DNA of 64,000 nt from Prosapia bicincta (Eukaryota > Arthropoda > Insecta > Hemiptera > Cercopidae), in the NCBI GenBank assembly GCA_036971475.1, contig JBAIZL010000002.1, positions 15,353,868-15,417,867 on the forward strand, in the 5' to 3' direction. Below, piece by piece: positions 11,900-26,905 of this stretch. Within the stretch, counting starts at the first letter, position 1. Each line of letters opens with the position of its first letter. The notes beneath the pieces were generated by a model. The model saw only the letters and a list, made by a program, of their open reading frames with translations. It had not been told where the DNA came from and made no database searches. A program made the translations under genes and the position numbers.

Positions 11900-14360
11900 A
11901 ACCAGTACCACAAAAAAGCTATTAATCTAATGAACTAATTACAAAGTAATACAGTTTCTTTTATACCTTTATTTCTGTTATACTCTCTAATAATAATTAA
12001 TGTCTTGACCATCGAAACATACGTAAGGGTTTATTTTGCATAACGTTTTGATTGTATCTGGTATTGTGAAACTAGGTTTATTTTTATTATATTAAGGGTA
12101 ATATTAAAACTTTATTAATTGAATTTCGTTTCAATACAAAGTATATATACAAGAAATAGTTCTATAGAAGAAAAGAAACATTGTTATTGGTGTGGCTAGT
12201 TTGCATAGTGAGTAGCGCCAAAAACTTGTTTCTTATTTTTCACCTCCTGATAGACTCAGTCGGGTAAAATGGAAAACATTTTAGCAAACCGAGGATAGTA
12301 GGGGTGTATGAGGAGTGATGGTCGAATTATTTCCCTAAGTATGTTAGAGGCCAGGTAAAGGAGTATAATGGGCCAAAGGTAGGTTGTTGTTTCACTCTTA
12401 GATGATTTCTAATCGATAGTTACTTGATCACAAATGGACAAACTCACACTAATACAAGAACACACGCGCGTGCGCGAGTACCAACACACTGCCAGTACAG
12501 TATAATGTATAATTTTATACCCTTCCTACAGTTTTATTTATCTATAAACGCCAATAGATGTTTGTATAATCTACTTGTAAACTATACTGAGCTGGGTAAT
12601 GGTAACTGAAGGAGGGTAAAGTAAATGGTCAAAACTAAGAAACAATGTAACAAGAAAACGCCTAACACTGCTAGAAAGGGTACTTTTAGAAGCGGAGGTT
12701 TTAGCTTAATTACCGCATCACTTAGTTTGAGTAAGGAAATGGTTCACAGCGCTATCTACAAATAGCACGCTGTACTTTCAGCTACGGTTTTCTATGTTTT
12801 GTCTACTGCAGTATCGTTGTTTTCCTTTAAACAAAGTTTTAAAACAAAAAGTAGCTAAAAACATAATCACACAGCACACACTTTGTACTTTTAACTTAAA
12901 CCCCTATTTCCAATGTCTTTAACATAGTTTGACACTAATACTCTTTGGAAAATATGAAAAACAGTTTTTGAATGCAAAGCAACTGAAATAATTCAAACTG
13001 ACTGTTAATTTTAACTTACCACACTAACGCCTTTCGATCACAATGTCATGACCAATGTGATCAAAATCTAAATATCAAAAAGCCAGTGGTATTTTGGATG
13101 TTGTAGTATTTTAACTCACATATAATGACATATTCACGGAATCAGTTTCAATCTATTAACTATTAATTTTGACAGTATGTTTGGATCAGCCCACTTACTA
13201 CCTCTGTGTCACAATCATTGCTACAAAAAAAAATTAAAATAATAAAAGACGTTTCATGCTGGACATATTAAAAATATTTGCATTATTTTTATATCATTTC
13301 CCATCTCATTGAAATGAAAATAAAGATTTATATTAATTGTTAAATATTTTTGTATGGCTAGTTAGCATATCTTAACCCTTATTTAATCTATCCATTTTAT
13401 ATAAACCCAAAAGAATTCGTTTTGAAAATTCAAGAAGTCAACTAAGCCACTAAATGAAACTTGTTAACGAAAAAACCTTTTTATTTAAAAACTATTATAC
13501 ATTTCTATTACAACGGAATAATTTTAAAGAAAGATCCTCCGAAGATTCTTGCAATAATTTCCCCTGACAATGATTGCTTTGCAGTCGAAATGTGCATAAA
13601 AATTTTAATAAAAAGTGTTTGGTAAGATGTTTTATTTATTTCAAATTTTTACAAAGCGTTAACACAGTCGCTTCAAGTTATTATAATTCAATCAAAATTC
13701 CATATGCTCTATTATCATTTTTAATTATTTTTATATTAAACAGATATTTCAATATATTAAAATCTTCCATACAACAGTCTACTTATAACCTCCTCCTCCA
13801 TTAATACAAAAGGCATTCCTGCCAACTGAACTCGCCTCGTTGTTTTTACAAATTGTGAAACTCAAATTGTATAGTTATTTTTATTTTGTTTGCCGAAGTT
13901 GGCGAAACTGTAAAACCGACCGTTTATGACTTTACGGTTGCCGGCATGACATCGTTGTCTGTATCACAGTTACTTGTCCCATTCCGAACCTAAATGCCTT
14001 TATTCAACATATTTATTCCCATTAGCCTATTGTATGCTCCTCTTCTCTTCTATAGGTTCTTGTATATTTATTGTAAGATCTTTCCACTTAACGATTTATA
14101 TGTTTTTAGCAGCTATGTTACATGAATAAATAAGTCATTCATTGTTTTTTACTATATTATTAGCTGTTTTAAAACTTTGTTACCTGCATTGGCATAGTTC
14201 CAGTACTTCATACGTACTTCTGATACATCAATCCCTTTAACATTGCTTATTTCCACTCAACTATCACTTACCTTTCACCACAGTTTAATGTAAAATACGT
14301 TCATGTTAATATTTAATCAAAGACCTTAAGCGCTTTAATTCTTTATAACTTATTTGTTTC
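11900..14360. other. AT-rich noncoding sequence
   Basis: No gene recognised. There is a short alternating CACACGCGCGTGCGCG stretch at about 12460-12475. Frames at 12424-12609 and 13574-13804 lack any known domain. Confidence 0.4.
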
Positions 14361-14365
14361 TTACG

Positions 14366-14414
<49 letters not shown>

Positions 14415-14492
14415 TGTGTGTGTGTGTGTGTGTGTAGTGTGTGTGTTTGTGGGAATGAGTGTGTGTGTGTGAATGCGCGCAAGTGTGTGTGT
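14366..14492. repeat. (GT)n microsatellite
   Basis: A near-perfect GT tract with a few interruptions (TCTGTG, TAGTGTG, GAATGCGCGC), directly abutting the array that follows. Confidence 0.95.
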
Positions 14493-14499
14493 GTGTCTC

Positions 14500-15582
14500 A
14501 TCATCATTTGTGGCACATGGTAGTACATGGCATCATAATTTTGTGGCATATGGTAGAACATGACATTATCACTTTTGGCATATGGTAGAAAATGACATCA
14601 TCACTTATGGCACACGGTAGGACATAACTTCATCAATAATGGAAAATGATAGAACAAGACATCATCACTTGTGGCATATGGTAGTGCATGGCATCATCAT
14701 TTATGGCACATGGTAGTACAAGGCATCATCACTTGTGGCATATGGTAGAACATGTTATCATCACTTATGGCATATGGTAGGACACGAGATCATCACTGAT
14801 GGCACATGGTAGGACATTAATTCATGACTTATGGGAAATGATTGGGTACATGGTAGTAAATGACATCATCACTTGTGCCACATGGTAGAACGAAGCATCA
14901 TCAATTGTGGCATATGGTAGTACATGGCATCATTATTTGTGGCACATGGTAGTACATGGCATCATCACTTGTAGCATATGGTAGAACATGCTATCATCAC
15001 TTTTGGCATATGGTAGAACATGAGATCATCACTTATGGCACATGGTAGGACATAAATTCATGACTAATGGAAAATGATAGAACATGACATCATCATTTGT
15101 GGCACATGGTAGTACATGGCATCATCACTTGTAGCATATGGTAGAACATGCTATCATCACTTTTGGCGTATGGTAGGACATGACATCATCACTTATGGCA
15201 CATGGTAGGACATAAATTAATGACTAATGGAAAATGATAGAACATGACATCTTCATTTGTGGCACATGGTAGTACATGGCATCATCACTTGTAGCATATG
15301 GTAGAACATGAGATCATCACTTATGGCACATGGTAGGACATAAATTCATGACTAATGGAAAATGATAGAACATGACAGCATCATTTGTGGCACATGGTAG
15401 TACATGGCATCATCACTTGTAGCATATGGTAGAACATGCTATCATCACTTTTGGCGTATGGTAGAACATGACATCATCACTTATGGCACATGGTAGGACA
15501 TAAATTAATGACTAATGGAAAATGATAGAACATGACATCATCATTTGTGGCACATGGTAGTACATGGCATCATCACTTGTCG
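14500..15582. repeat. ~32-bp minisatellite with ~160-bp higher-order unit
   Basis: The basic module is ATGGTAGAACATG-NCATCATCACTT-TGGCAC with diverged variants. A marker variant, AAATT(C/A)ATGACTAATGG, occurs at about 15053, 15214, 15342 and 15502. Spacings are therefore 161, 128 and 160 bp, which fits a five-module higher-order repeat that lost one module in the 128-bp interval. Divergence is greater toward the left end. Confidence 0.9.
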
Positions 15583-15589
15583 CTAGAGC

Positions 15590-18500
15590 ACGTTTCACTA
15601 ATAACCTTTCCGTAACTAGAGGTAACGCAAGCATTGTCTGAGAAGAACAAAAGAATTCCAATAAAATGTTCGTGATTTGTAAAATGTTTTACAAAGCAGA
15701 GTTTTCTTCCCAAAGAGAAGAATTAGTGAATACTTGGAAAGTAGTTGAACGCGCAATAAAATAATGCGTTTAATCGGAGGGAGATTCTGGGAAATAATTA
15801 ATAGAATACCTTTCGAAAACTCAAGTAATTTCTAAATATTCGCGTTTAAACGCCGTTAAATACTGTTGTAAAACATTTTGAAGATGCATCAATTAAACTA
15901 TTTTGAAAAGTATAAAAAACGATGGATCTTATTTTTAAAGCAAAACTACATCGTTTCGATCTTTTAGAACATTGAATTATATTCTTGTTTATGTATGCAA
16001 TATAAGGTTAAATGTGAAAAACGTAATTCCTATGTCTATTGTGCAATATAGTATGGTCAGGAACACGCCTCCCCATCCTATTGCTTGGCCTAACGGTGCT
16101 CATTCTTCGTCTGTATAGTAAACAGAGTTATTTGTAATAAAAGTAATAACAATATGATATTTATCGACTACCCAGGCGTAATCGATTCCATAGAAAAACA
16201 AATATTTTACTGGGTGATTAAAAAACATGGTAAAATATTAGGTGCAGGTTTTCAAGGTTTTATTTTTTATTAATTTTTCTTAATACCATATGTAATTAAA
16301 ATTTACATTTTACCTCAATTTCAACGTACACGAACATCATAAGATAAAGAAGTTTTTTCAACACCTGTAACTAAGTTATAGTACATTTAAGTATAGCAAC
16401 AATGTATACCGATCGGTTTAATTTGGTTTAAACGATATTAATTTTACTAATACACAAAATAAACATTGCGCTAAACATGTACATATGTTCTCGTGTGTGG
16501 CAATTCTAAAACTATAAACAAACTTAGTTTACATTGGTAAACTTTATTATTATTTTTTTAAACTAAATTTATCCCAACTAAATACTTATTGCATATTGTA
16601 GCATATTGTAATTCAGCAATATATACAGTTATCTGTTATGCAGACAACGTGATATTATAGGACTTGAAATATATTTAAATGAATTTATGATTGTCCTTTT
16701 ATCAAAACCTTTAATTTTTGGGGGTCATTACCTGCTCACTTTTTCAAGAAATTCGAGAATATAATTTTGATTATTAAAAGACGTCTGAAAAAAAGATCTT
16801 TAAACACTCTATGGAATTAATAAAACATTATGTTAAGTTTCCATTAAAATACAATTTTCTATTGCAAGTAATAAAAGCGTTTAGTCCGACATAATCAGGT
16901 TGTTATTTTATATGTTGTTACATGCTACTATTTACTGTAGAAAACCTTACAACAATATCTTTTCATGTCATCTCAAATTTAAAAAGTTGGAACTGTAACC
17001 CCCAGTATTTTGGCAAATGGTAGTGTACTTTAACTTATTTAAGAAACTTTAATTACCTTTTTTCACTACTTTATGCTTTATACTTTACAAGACCCATCGA
17101 GCCAATTGTTTGTCTTAACAATCTGTAATCTTACGATTAGCTCAGGCAAACGGGATGTCTGTTTAATCGCTCTAACAAAGACAGGTTACATTAAAGTTCT
17201 CGTTTGTGTTTACAAAAAAAATTTAATTTTGAAACAATTGAAACATTACACTTGAAAAAAGTGTTACTTCACATGTTCAACTTCATGAATAAAAAAAAAA
17301 GATCACTTTCTTCACAAATGTTTATGATAAAGCTAGGTTAGTGCAAGCTATTGTATTGCATATTTACTGATGTTGAACTATCGAAAAATATCTATAAATT
17401 AAATCTAAAAACACACCTTGGCAATTACTTAAACTTTCGTTGCTTTGTTTTGACATATAATAATATACAAGGGCTCGCTCTTATAACATATTTCAATTTT
17501 AAAAATAATAAACTAAACGTAACAAAACCACTAATAAAACATTTCCGGTTGTTAATAAATTTTGAAAATTAGGTTATTAAACTTTTAACACAAAATTCAA
17601 CAACAGCAAGCCCGTGGTAATCCTCCGGGCAGCGTAGCTAACGGAAGATAGATGCAACGCTTTTTCTCACGGTAACCTAGCACAAGGTTCTACAAGGCAA
17701 ATCTCCCCACCCTTGTATATTCAAAAAAGGCCTTTCATTGGTCACTACTTTTTAACATGGCGTCATTATGACTGGCGTTGTTATAAAATCTTTTTATAAA
17801 CAAACATTTCTTTTAAATAAGGTTGATATAACATTAACTAAATAACAAATATTTATGCAACACGCTGAATTATAACCAAAAAGTATTTAGCATGTTACAG
17901 AACAAATACGCTGCTGTAAACCTATGTAAATAAGCCTTACATTACTGCGACTCTTTTAATTCGGTTTGTGACCGTAATTATAGATCAAAGCTAATCTGCA
18001 ACATCAAAAGACATGTGCTCTAGCCACCCCTAGAAGAATCTACATAACACAGTAGTGAATTTTAAATTGGCTCATGTGTATTTAGAATATCCTAATAAAC
18101 CTCCTAATTTCCCAAAAATATTTAAGTGTTATTGTTTAATAAATGTTATTAATAGTAAGTTGGTAAGCAGCTTCAGCTATGATCGACTGATTTTCCTATC
18201 ATTAACATTTAATGTTACTGAAAGTTTTTTATTACCTTCTCCTATGATGAACGTTTGATTAACTGGATTTAATACTTGTTCAGTGCAATTATTTTACTAC
18301 TCATATTGTGGAAGCCGAGTTTGAAACATATTTTAAACGTTTGGTCTTATTTTAAAACACGCAAAAACTGTAACATTAATACTGTTTATTCTATAAGGTA
18401 GTGGAGTAACCCGTCGCAAATATAGCATGGTCACCTTCCTGATGGAGACCTAACCTATCACATTACTCTTTACTGTATTTATGCATTAGTACATCATTTT

Positions 18501-18630
18501 ATTTACAATTAAATCTTTTCTTTATCTAGAAACCGTTTTCATCAACGTTGAATAAACTTTGAAAATATTACCAGCATAATGAGTATGTCCCCATTATATC
18601 ATATTAACACAAAATACAATATTGCGTATG
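15590..18630. other. AT-rich noncoding sequence
   Basis: No gene or mobile element recognised. Frames of 60-73 codons at 17073, 17351 and 18055 are unremarkable. A less AT-rich patch at about 17600-17710 is unrecognised. Confidence 0.4.
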
Positions 18631-18639
18631 TCACAACCC

Positions 18640-18672
18640 ACCCACACACGCGCGCGCGTGCGCGAACACACA
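18640..18672. repeat. Short CA/CG alternating tract
   Basis: CACACACGCGCGCGCGTGCG followed by CGAACACACAG. Pure alternating purine-pyrimidine sequence with a CG core is the classic Z-DNA-prone type. Confidence 0.7.
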
Positions 18673-19214
18673 GAAATATATTATTATTAGATGATGTGAA
18701 TCTAATAGTTTAGGGATTTGAATGTAAATACTTTACTAGTGTATGTTTAAGCTTAAACACAACTGTTGCAGAATCCAAGCAAACCGTATATGACGTGATT
18801 TCATTAGAGAATAGATTAAGGTGCGCTGTCGGGAGTGAATGAATAAATCAGCAAGTTCGACCTCTAAATCTAATCACGTCACACCAGTGTTGCCAACGGA
18901 AGCAGCTGAAGAACGTCGACGGTTTAATTGGCTTTTTTACTGTCGGTTTGGATTAAATATTAATTGGAAACGTGGAGAAAAATTGTTAATGTAAATAGTA
19001 AATTTCTCTTGGCGAATGTTACTAACTGAATAATGAATCTGACATTTTGTATTTTATAAACTCATTATAAATTATTATTATTGCATAAACGTATTTTATA
19101 TCTAAACGTAGTTGGTATGTTTTAGTCTAGATTAACAATAAATAATATAAACCTTCCTTGAAAGTCAATTGCTATCTAAGTCGGCAAAGATAAATTTTAT
19201 TTGAGTTAGTTTGT

Positions 19215-19690
19215 TTAAATAATTACAATAAATATAAATATGGTAGCACTACCCTTGCGGGATAAAACAGCTCTTCAACCACATAATCTATATGGCAGCC
19301 ACATAATCATAAAATCAGCAGTTTTATGAAATCACATTTAATCACTTATTTTAAGCCAAATGGGACGAAAAAACTATATTGCATACCATGCCCCTTTTGT
19401 GAAATGTATTTTTCCCATATACAATTAGAATTAGGTTATTTAGTCTAGTTATTAAATAAATGTTTAAAAAACGTAATTAACATTAAGTGTCATTTAGGAA
19501 AAGATTTAGAAATTGTATTTGAACTAGAGGGGGTGAATAAAAAGTATTTTATTGGCGATTGAAAATTTGAACAAGATATAAATATATATATAAGGAGAAT
19601 TGTAACTAATAGAAAGAAGTGAAAATTGTAATTTTTAATACAGTAAATTGAATATAGTAATATTGAATATATAGCCCCATTTAAACTGTA
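19215..19690 (-). repeat. Dispersed repeat family R, copy 3 (inverted)
   Basis: Minus-strand counterpart of the copies at 2.3, 8.3 and 57.1 kb. In plus orientation the order is reversed and complemented: AAAACAGCTCTTCAACC, AAAATCAGCAGTTTTATGAA, TTAAGCCAAATGGGACGAAA, CCCCTTTTGTGAAATG, ATTTGAACTAGAGGGGGTGA, GGCGATTGAAAATTTGAACA. The ends are not sharply defined by eye. Confidence 0.75.
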
Positions 19691-19699
19691 ACTCACGTT

Positions 19700-20860
19700 A
19701 AGGTAGAGTATATCTTTTTAAATTTGTTCAGCATGTGTCTCTTCATATACCTGTGAACAAAATGAAAATCAGATAAAAAAAACACTATTTGCTTTGAGTT
19801 CATGATATTGGGTGGAATTTAAAAAAAACAAATCGAATGCTAATAAAATTAAAATTAAATTTAGGGTAAACGAATCTTGAAAAATATTTATATTTTATTT
19901 ATATTTTGCTTCCTTTTTATATAGTCCTAAAACAGTGATAAAACTGAATTCCAAAATATAAAATGTATAGGCATCTGTTCAACAAACATACCTACATCCG
20001 AGCTGAGATGATCGACGCAATATGTACCGCAGGCTTTATATTTTGTAGATAAATGTCTGTTATTGGTGAATTATACGGCAAGTAGAAAATAAATCATTTT
20101 AGTTAGTAGTACTCCCGCTTGTTGGCCTAAATAAAAGATAACTACTTAATACGGTGATACTTAGAACGTCAACTAAGCTCACTAATTTTTATTTAAAAAA
20201 ATAAATATATTCATTAAACTCCGTATTTTATAATTTGTTTTCCATTTAAAATCAAATTATTACTTGATGTTTTCTCTCCTATTACTATTTTACAAAAAAA
20301 CGTGATTAAACTTTAATTTTTATAAGAAAAAACACGTAAAATATCGTTCTAAATAATGAAATGTAAATAATAATGACAAATATAGAGTATGAACCTATTA
20401 CAATATTGAGAAAAGAATTAGGTCAGAGCACTACCATATTTCTATTGCACATATGGCAATGTCAAACTGTCAATCACCTTCTACAGTGCATCATATTTTG
20501 TCTGCACTTGGAGCTGTTGTTCTATTAATGTACATTTATTATTATATTTTTGTGTATCTAAGCTTTCACGTATGTTTATTTACGTCCCTATAATCGTCTT
20601 ATTTATAATTGTGTGCAACTTATATTAGCAAGAGAGTCCTTGGTTGGTGGAATGTGTTACATTTACACTATATAGAATAGGTTTCTAATAACTCTATCGC
20701 ATTTTCTTTTCATCCTGGCCTATATAAAGCATGCGTTGATGTTGTGCTGTAAACCACCAAATATTAAAGGCGTTTCTCTGTAATATAATGAGTATACATT
20801 CCTATACTGATTCAAGTTTTTTTATCGTAAATTATCAAGAAATATTCTACCAATTGAAAT
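19700..20860. other. AT-rich noncoding sequence
   Basis: No gene recognised. ACTACCATATTTCTATTG near 20430 also occurs near 45218, a short shared phrase of unknown origin. Confidence 0.4.
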
Positions 20861-20861
20861 A

Positions 20862-23432
20862 CATATATTACACTTCCACACATACATGTGGACGCATATA
20901 ATATTCTTCTACACATACATGTATATACATATATTACACTTCCATACATGCATGTGGAAGCATATAATATTCTTCTACACATACATGTATATACATATAT
21001 TACACTTCCATACATACATGTGGACGCATATAATATTCTTCTACACATACATGTATATACATATATTACACTTCCACACATACATGTGGAAGCATATAAT
21101 ATTCTTCTACACATACATGTATATACATATATTACACTTCCATACATACATGTGGACGCATATAATATTCTTCTACACATACATGTATATACATATATTA
21201 CACTTCCATACATACATGTGGACGCATATAATATTCTTCTACACATACATGTATATACATATATTACACTTCCATACATACATGTGGACGCATATAATAT
21301 TTTTCTACACATACATGTATATACATATATTATACTTCTATACATACAAGTATATACATATATTATACTTCCATACATACTTGTATATACATATATTATA
21401 CTTCCATACATACATATATATACATATATTATACTTCCATACATACTTGTATATACATATATTATACTTCCATACATACTTGTATATACATACATGACAC
21501 TTCCATACATACGTGTATATAAATATATTATACTTCCATAGATACATGTATATGCATATATTATACTTCCATACATACTTGTATATACATATATTATACT
21601 TTCATACATACTTGTATATAAATATATTATACTTCCATACATACTTGTATATACATATATTATACTTCCATACAAACTTGTATATACATATATGACACTT
21701 CCATACATATGTGTATATAAATTTATTATACTTCCATAGATACATGTCTATACATATATTATACTTCCATACATACTTGTATATACATATATTATACTTC
21801 CATACATACTTGTATATACATATATACTTCCATACATACAATTATATACATATATTATACTTCCATACATACTTGTATATACATATATTATACTTCCATA
21901 CATACTTGTATATACATATATGACACTACCATACATATGTGTATACAAATATATTATACTTCCATACATACTTGTATATACATATATACTTCCATACATA
22001 CAAGTATATACATATATTATACTTCCATACATACAAGTATATACATATATTATACTTCCATACATACTTGTATATACATATATGACACTTCCATACATAT
22101 GTGTATATAAATTTATTATACTTCCATAGATACATGTATATACATATATTATACTTCCATACATACTTGTATATACATATATTATACTTCCATACATACT
22201 TGTATATACATATATGACACTACCATACATATGTGTATACAAATATATTATACTTCCATACATACTTGTATATACATATATACTTCCATACATACAAGTA
22301 TATACATATATTATACTTCCATACATACAAGTATATACATATATTATACTTCCATACATACTTGTATATACATATATGACACTACCATACATATGTGTAT
22401 ACAAATATATTATACTTCCATACATACTTGTATATACATATATTATACTTCCATACATGCTTGTATATACATATATGACACTTCCATACATATGTGTATA
22501 TAAATATATTATACTTCCATACATACAAGTATATACATATATTATACTTCCATACATACTTGTATATACATATATTATACTTCCATACATACTTGTATAT
22601 ACATATATGACACTACCATACATATGTGTATACAAATATATAATACTTCCATACATACTTGTATATACATATATTATACTTCCATACATGCTTGTATATA
22701 CATATATGACACTACCATACATATGTGTATACAAATATATTATACTTCCATACATACTTGTATATACATATATTATACTTCCATACATGCTTGTATATAC
22801 ATATATGACACTTCCATACATATGTGTATATAAATATATTATACTTCCATACATACAAGTATATACATATATTATACTTCCATACATACTTGTATATACA
22901 TATATTATACTTCCATACATACTTGTATATACATATATGACACTTCCATACATATGTGTATATAAATATATTATACTTCCATAGATACATGTATATACAT
23001 ATATTATACTTCCATACATACTTGTATATACATATATTATACTTCCATACATACTTGTATATACATATATACTTCCATACATACAAGTATATACATATAT
23101 TATACTTCCATACATACTTGTATATACATATATTATACTTCCATACATACTTGTATATACATATATGACACTACCATACATATGTGTGTATATAAATATA
23201 TTATATTTCCATACATACTTGTATATACATATATTATACTTCCATACATACTTGTATATACATATATGACACTTCCATACATATGTGTATATAAATATAT
23301 TATACTTCCATAGATACATGTATATACATATATTATACTACCATACATACATCCATACAGATATATTATACTTCCATACATACATGTGTACAGATATATT
23401 ATACTTCCATACATACATGTATATAGATATTG
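20862..23432. repeat. 33-bp minisatellite, roughly 78 copies
   Basis: The monomer is built from ACTTGTATATACATATATTA and TACTTCCATACAT. The left part (20.86-21.33 kb) alternates two monomer types as a regular 66-bp dimer (ACATGTGGACGC and TTCTTCTACACATACATG variants). The centre has longer higher-order blocks marked by TGACACTACCATACATATGTG. Because 33 is a multiple of three and units lack stops in several frames, both strands show very long frames, up to 523 codons on the minus strand with an 11-residue MYGSIIYVYTS repeat. A few monomers are deleted to 27-28 bp yet frames stay open. I call this satellite DNA, not a gene. Confidence 0.95.
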
Positions 23433-23612
23433 TTATGCAATAATTGCATTACCAGGAATTTTTATAATTCTATATATTTTAGCCTTTTCATCAATGTGAG
23501 ACATTTATATCTTCAAGGTGACGCACACTTTGTATAGCTAAAATTAACACTTAGTGAAGTTTAAGAATAAATAATTCCTAATTAACAATAAAAACGTCAT
23601 ACATACATATTA

Positions 23613-23852
<240 letters not shown>

Positions 23853-24289
23853 GTGTTGGTTTGTGTTGGCGCAATAAATTCTGAACGCTTTCGACATTTT
23901 CCCAACAACCGTTGTCACATTTTTCATAGACAATAAAACACTTTTAGATTTAAAAATCTAAATATTAAAAACATTTCTATCCTTGTGTTTGTGTATCTGT
24001 AAGCATTTGTACGTGGATTATTATTCTCACATTATATGTTGTTATTAATCAAACAAAATAAGTACCTTCCTATACATTAAATGATATATTTGGCTATTTT
24101 TAGATTTATTTGTGCTAAAGAATTTGCAAGGATTCCAAGGTCCAAGGATCCGAAAGGTTCAGCAAGATCTAGGCGACAAGAAGTATATATAGGATTTTAA
24201 GCACGATTATGCCTAGTGTGTCTTGAAGTAAAACAATGTTCAAACAGCAAAAATATTCTCGCAGATTATCTAAGAAAGTAAAAACCTTT

Positions 24290-25075
<786 letters not shown>

Positions 25076-25139
25076 TATAAAGGAAAACAATTAAATTACC
25101 GTAATAAAGTACTTTACAGTAATTCTACTGGAAGCAATA

Positions 25140-25420
25140 AACGCTGGCGTTAATTTACAGGGGTAGCTCGACGGTGACGTAACCACTGGCTTTCAACGTT
25201 GCGATGAAAGTGGAATGACTTCGCCTTTGAATTTCTCTGGTTTGTAGATAACGATGCAATTTGATCTGATTGCGTTCACTCGGGAGAAGTGGCTTCCTTC
25301 AATAATCCAGCCCTATAACGTTTGCTTATTAAAGGTCCCGCTGATTACTTCCGACGATTCGATCAGGTTGGCCGATGTTTGCTTCTCAAACCCTGATCCT
25401 TTGAGTGGCATGCTTTTTTA
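25140..25420. other. Candidate conserved noncoding block
   Basis: A GC-richer, high-complexity stretch between microsatellite and AT-rich DNA, with no long frame and no repeat partner in the window. It could be a regulatory element. The evidence is composition only. Confidence 0.2.
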
Positions 25421-25969
25421 AAGTTTGTGTTATTAGAGTTTAGCCTGCTTGAAGTTTTACAGAGACCAGTCAGTATGACTTATTGCTTACTGATACAGTT
25501 TTACAAGTACAGCAGTAATGGATGATGTTTGAGTAAAGCGAAACAGTTGTCCAAAATAAAAACTCTTTTTGAAACTAACATTCTATCGTTTCTCTTTGTA
25601 TTTTTCTCCTGGTGTTCACCTAAGTATTTTACGGGTTTCATGTGCATAATATGCAATAATATATTGAGTGTCATTTTAATCTGGACCGAAATGCAAAACT
25701 GCTATGGTTTTAAAACACAGAGTCCCTTGCCGTAAACTAACCGCAGTTAACGCGTATTCGACTCTGTACCAGAACAATATCGTCCTGGTTTTCAGTAAAA
25801 ATGAGGCAGTGCTGCGAGTAACTAGCTTCGAGTTATTCTTTATTGCTTGGATCTATTTTAGAATTATCTCGTAGACCAATCCTTCTTTTACAGCCACTTT
25901 TCAGCCAGAATACAAGTCCTACATTTATAAAAAAAATATTTGTTATCGTTATTTATAACAGAATGTTTT

Positions 25970-26100
25970 CCACTCGAGGCAAATCATGTTTACAACAGCT
26001 GATTTGACTTTATTGGTTATGTTTTACAGCTGTTTTAACACGTACATTATGCTACTTTATGTAGGCCTCCTTTATTAAATTTTAAAGATGTAATCCCATA
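25970..26100 (+). repeat. Family R, partial copy
   Basis: Contains the middle of family R only: ACAACAGCTGATTTGACTT, TACAGCTGTTTTAACACGTA and TTATGCTACTTTATGT, in the same order and spacing as the other copies. Flanking R blocks are missing. Confidence 0.55.
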
Positions 26101-26796
26101 TTTGTATAGAAATATAAATATAACATTTGTATATTTCGATACATTTTACTGTAATTTACTAAATATAATGAATTTATCTCCATTTTCAAAGTTAAAACAT
26201 TTTAGGCAAGTCTGATACTTTTTAAGAATCTACTTAAAACACACTCGTAAAGTTTAATTATTTTCAATAAGTAGTTAAACATCTAATAAAGGTTTTTATT
26301 ATCTATATTCTCTTATTTTCGAATATATTACGAGATCCTATTGAAACGTCTATTAACTACATCTTACAAATGAAATTTTAGCTTTTGTCGATGAGTTACA
26401 TTAATTGCCACATTATAATTTTGTATTACTAAACTAATTAATATGTCTTAGTTTCTATTTTTCAATCTGGATTTCTGATTGACAATTGATCATAATTATT
26501 TCAACTTATGCACCCTGTGGTTTGGGTGGGGCTTCTCAGTTTAGTGAGGTGGCTAAGGTAAAATATTCCTTACATTTTCTACAGTTTTTTGGTTTTTCTG
26601 AAATCGTCATTGATTGACATTCTTTTGGTCTTGCAATTTTTGGAGTCCTCTACTGTAGCTAGTTAACATCAGGATAATATTGGGTAACATTTCCGCTAAA
26701 TATTTCTGATAGTGGTTAATGTTCAAGCCAAACATCAGTCGCATATATCCTTTATCCTACAGATGAATTCACATTTGGCTAACATTAATCCTAAAT

Positions 26797-26797
<1 letters not shown>

Positions 26798-26842
<45 letters not shown>
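26798..26842. repeat. (TA)n microsatellite
   Basis: Perfect TA repeat immediately left of the 41-bp array. Confidence 0.95.
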
Positions 26843-26844
<2 letters not shown>

Positions 26845-26905
26845 TACTGAGTAATAACTGAGTAAGCTTTAATATAAAAATAGGTCAACACCTATGCTAA
26901 AGTAT

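Noticed and set aside
20812..23414. Many long frames (up to 523 codons) on both strands
   Set aside because: They follow a 33-bp period (11 codons) and are open on both strands with purely repetitive content; best explained as a satellite artefact.
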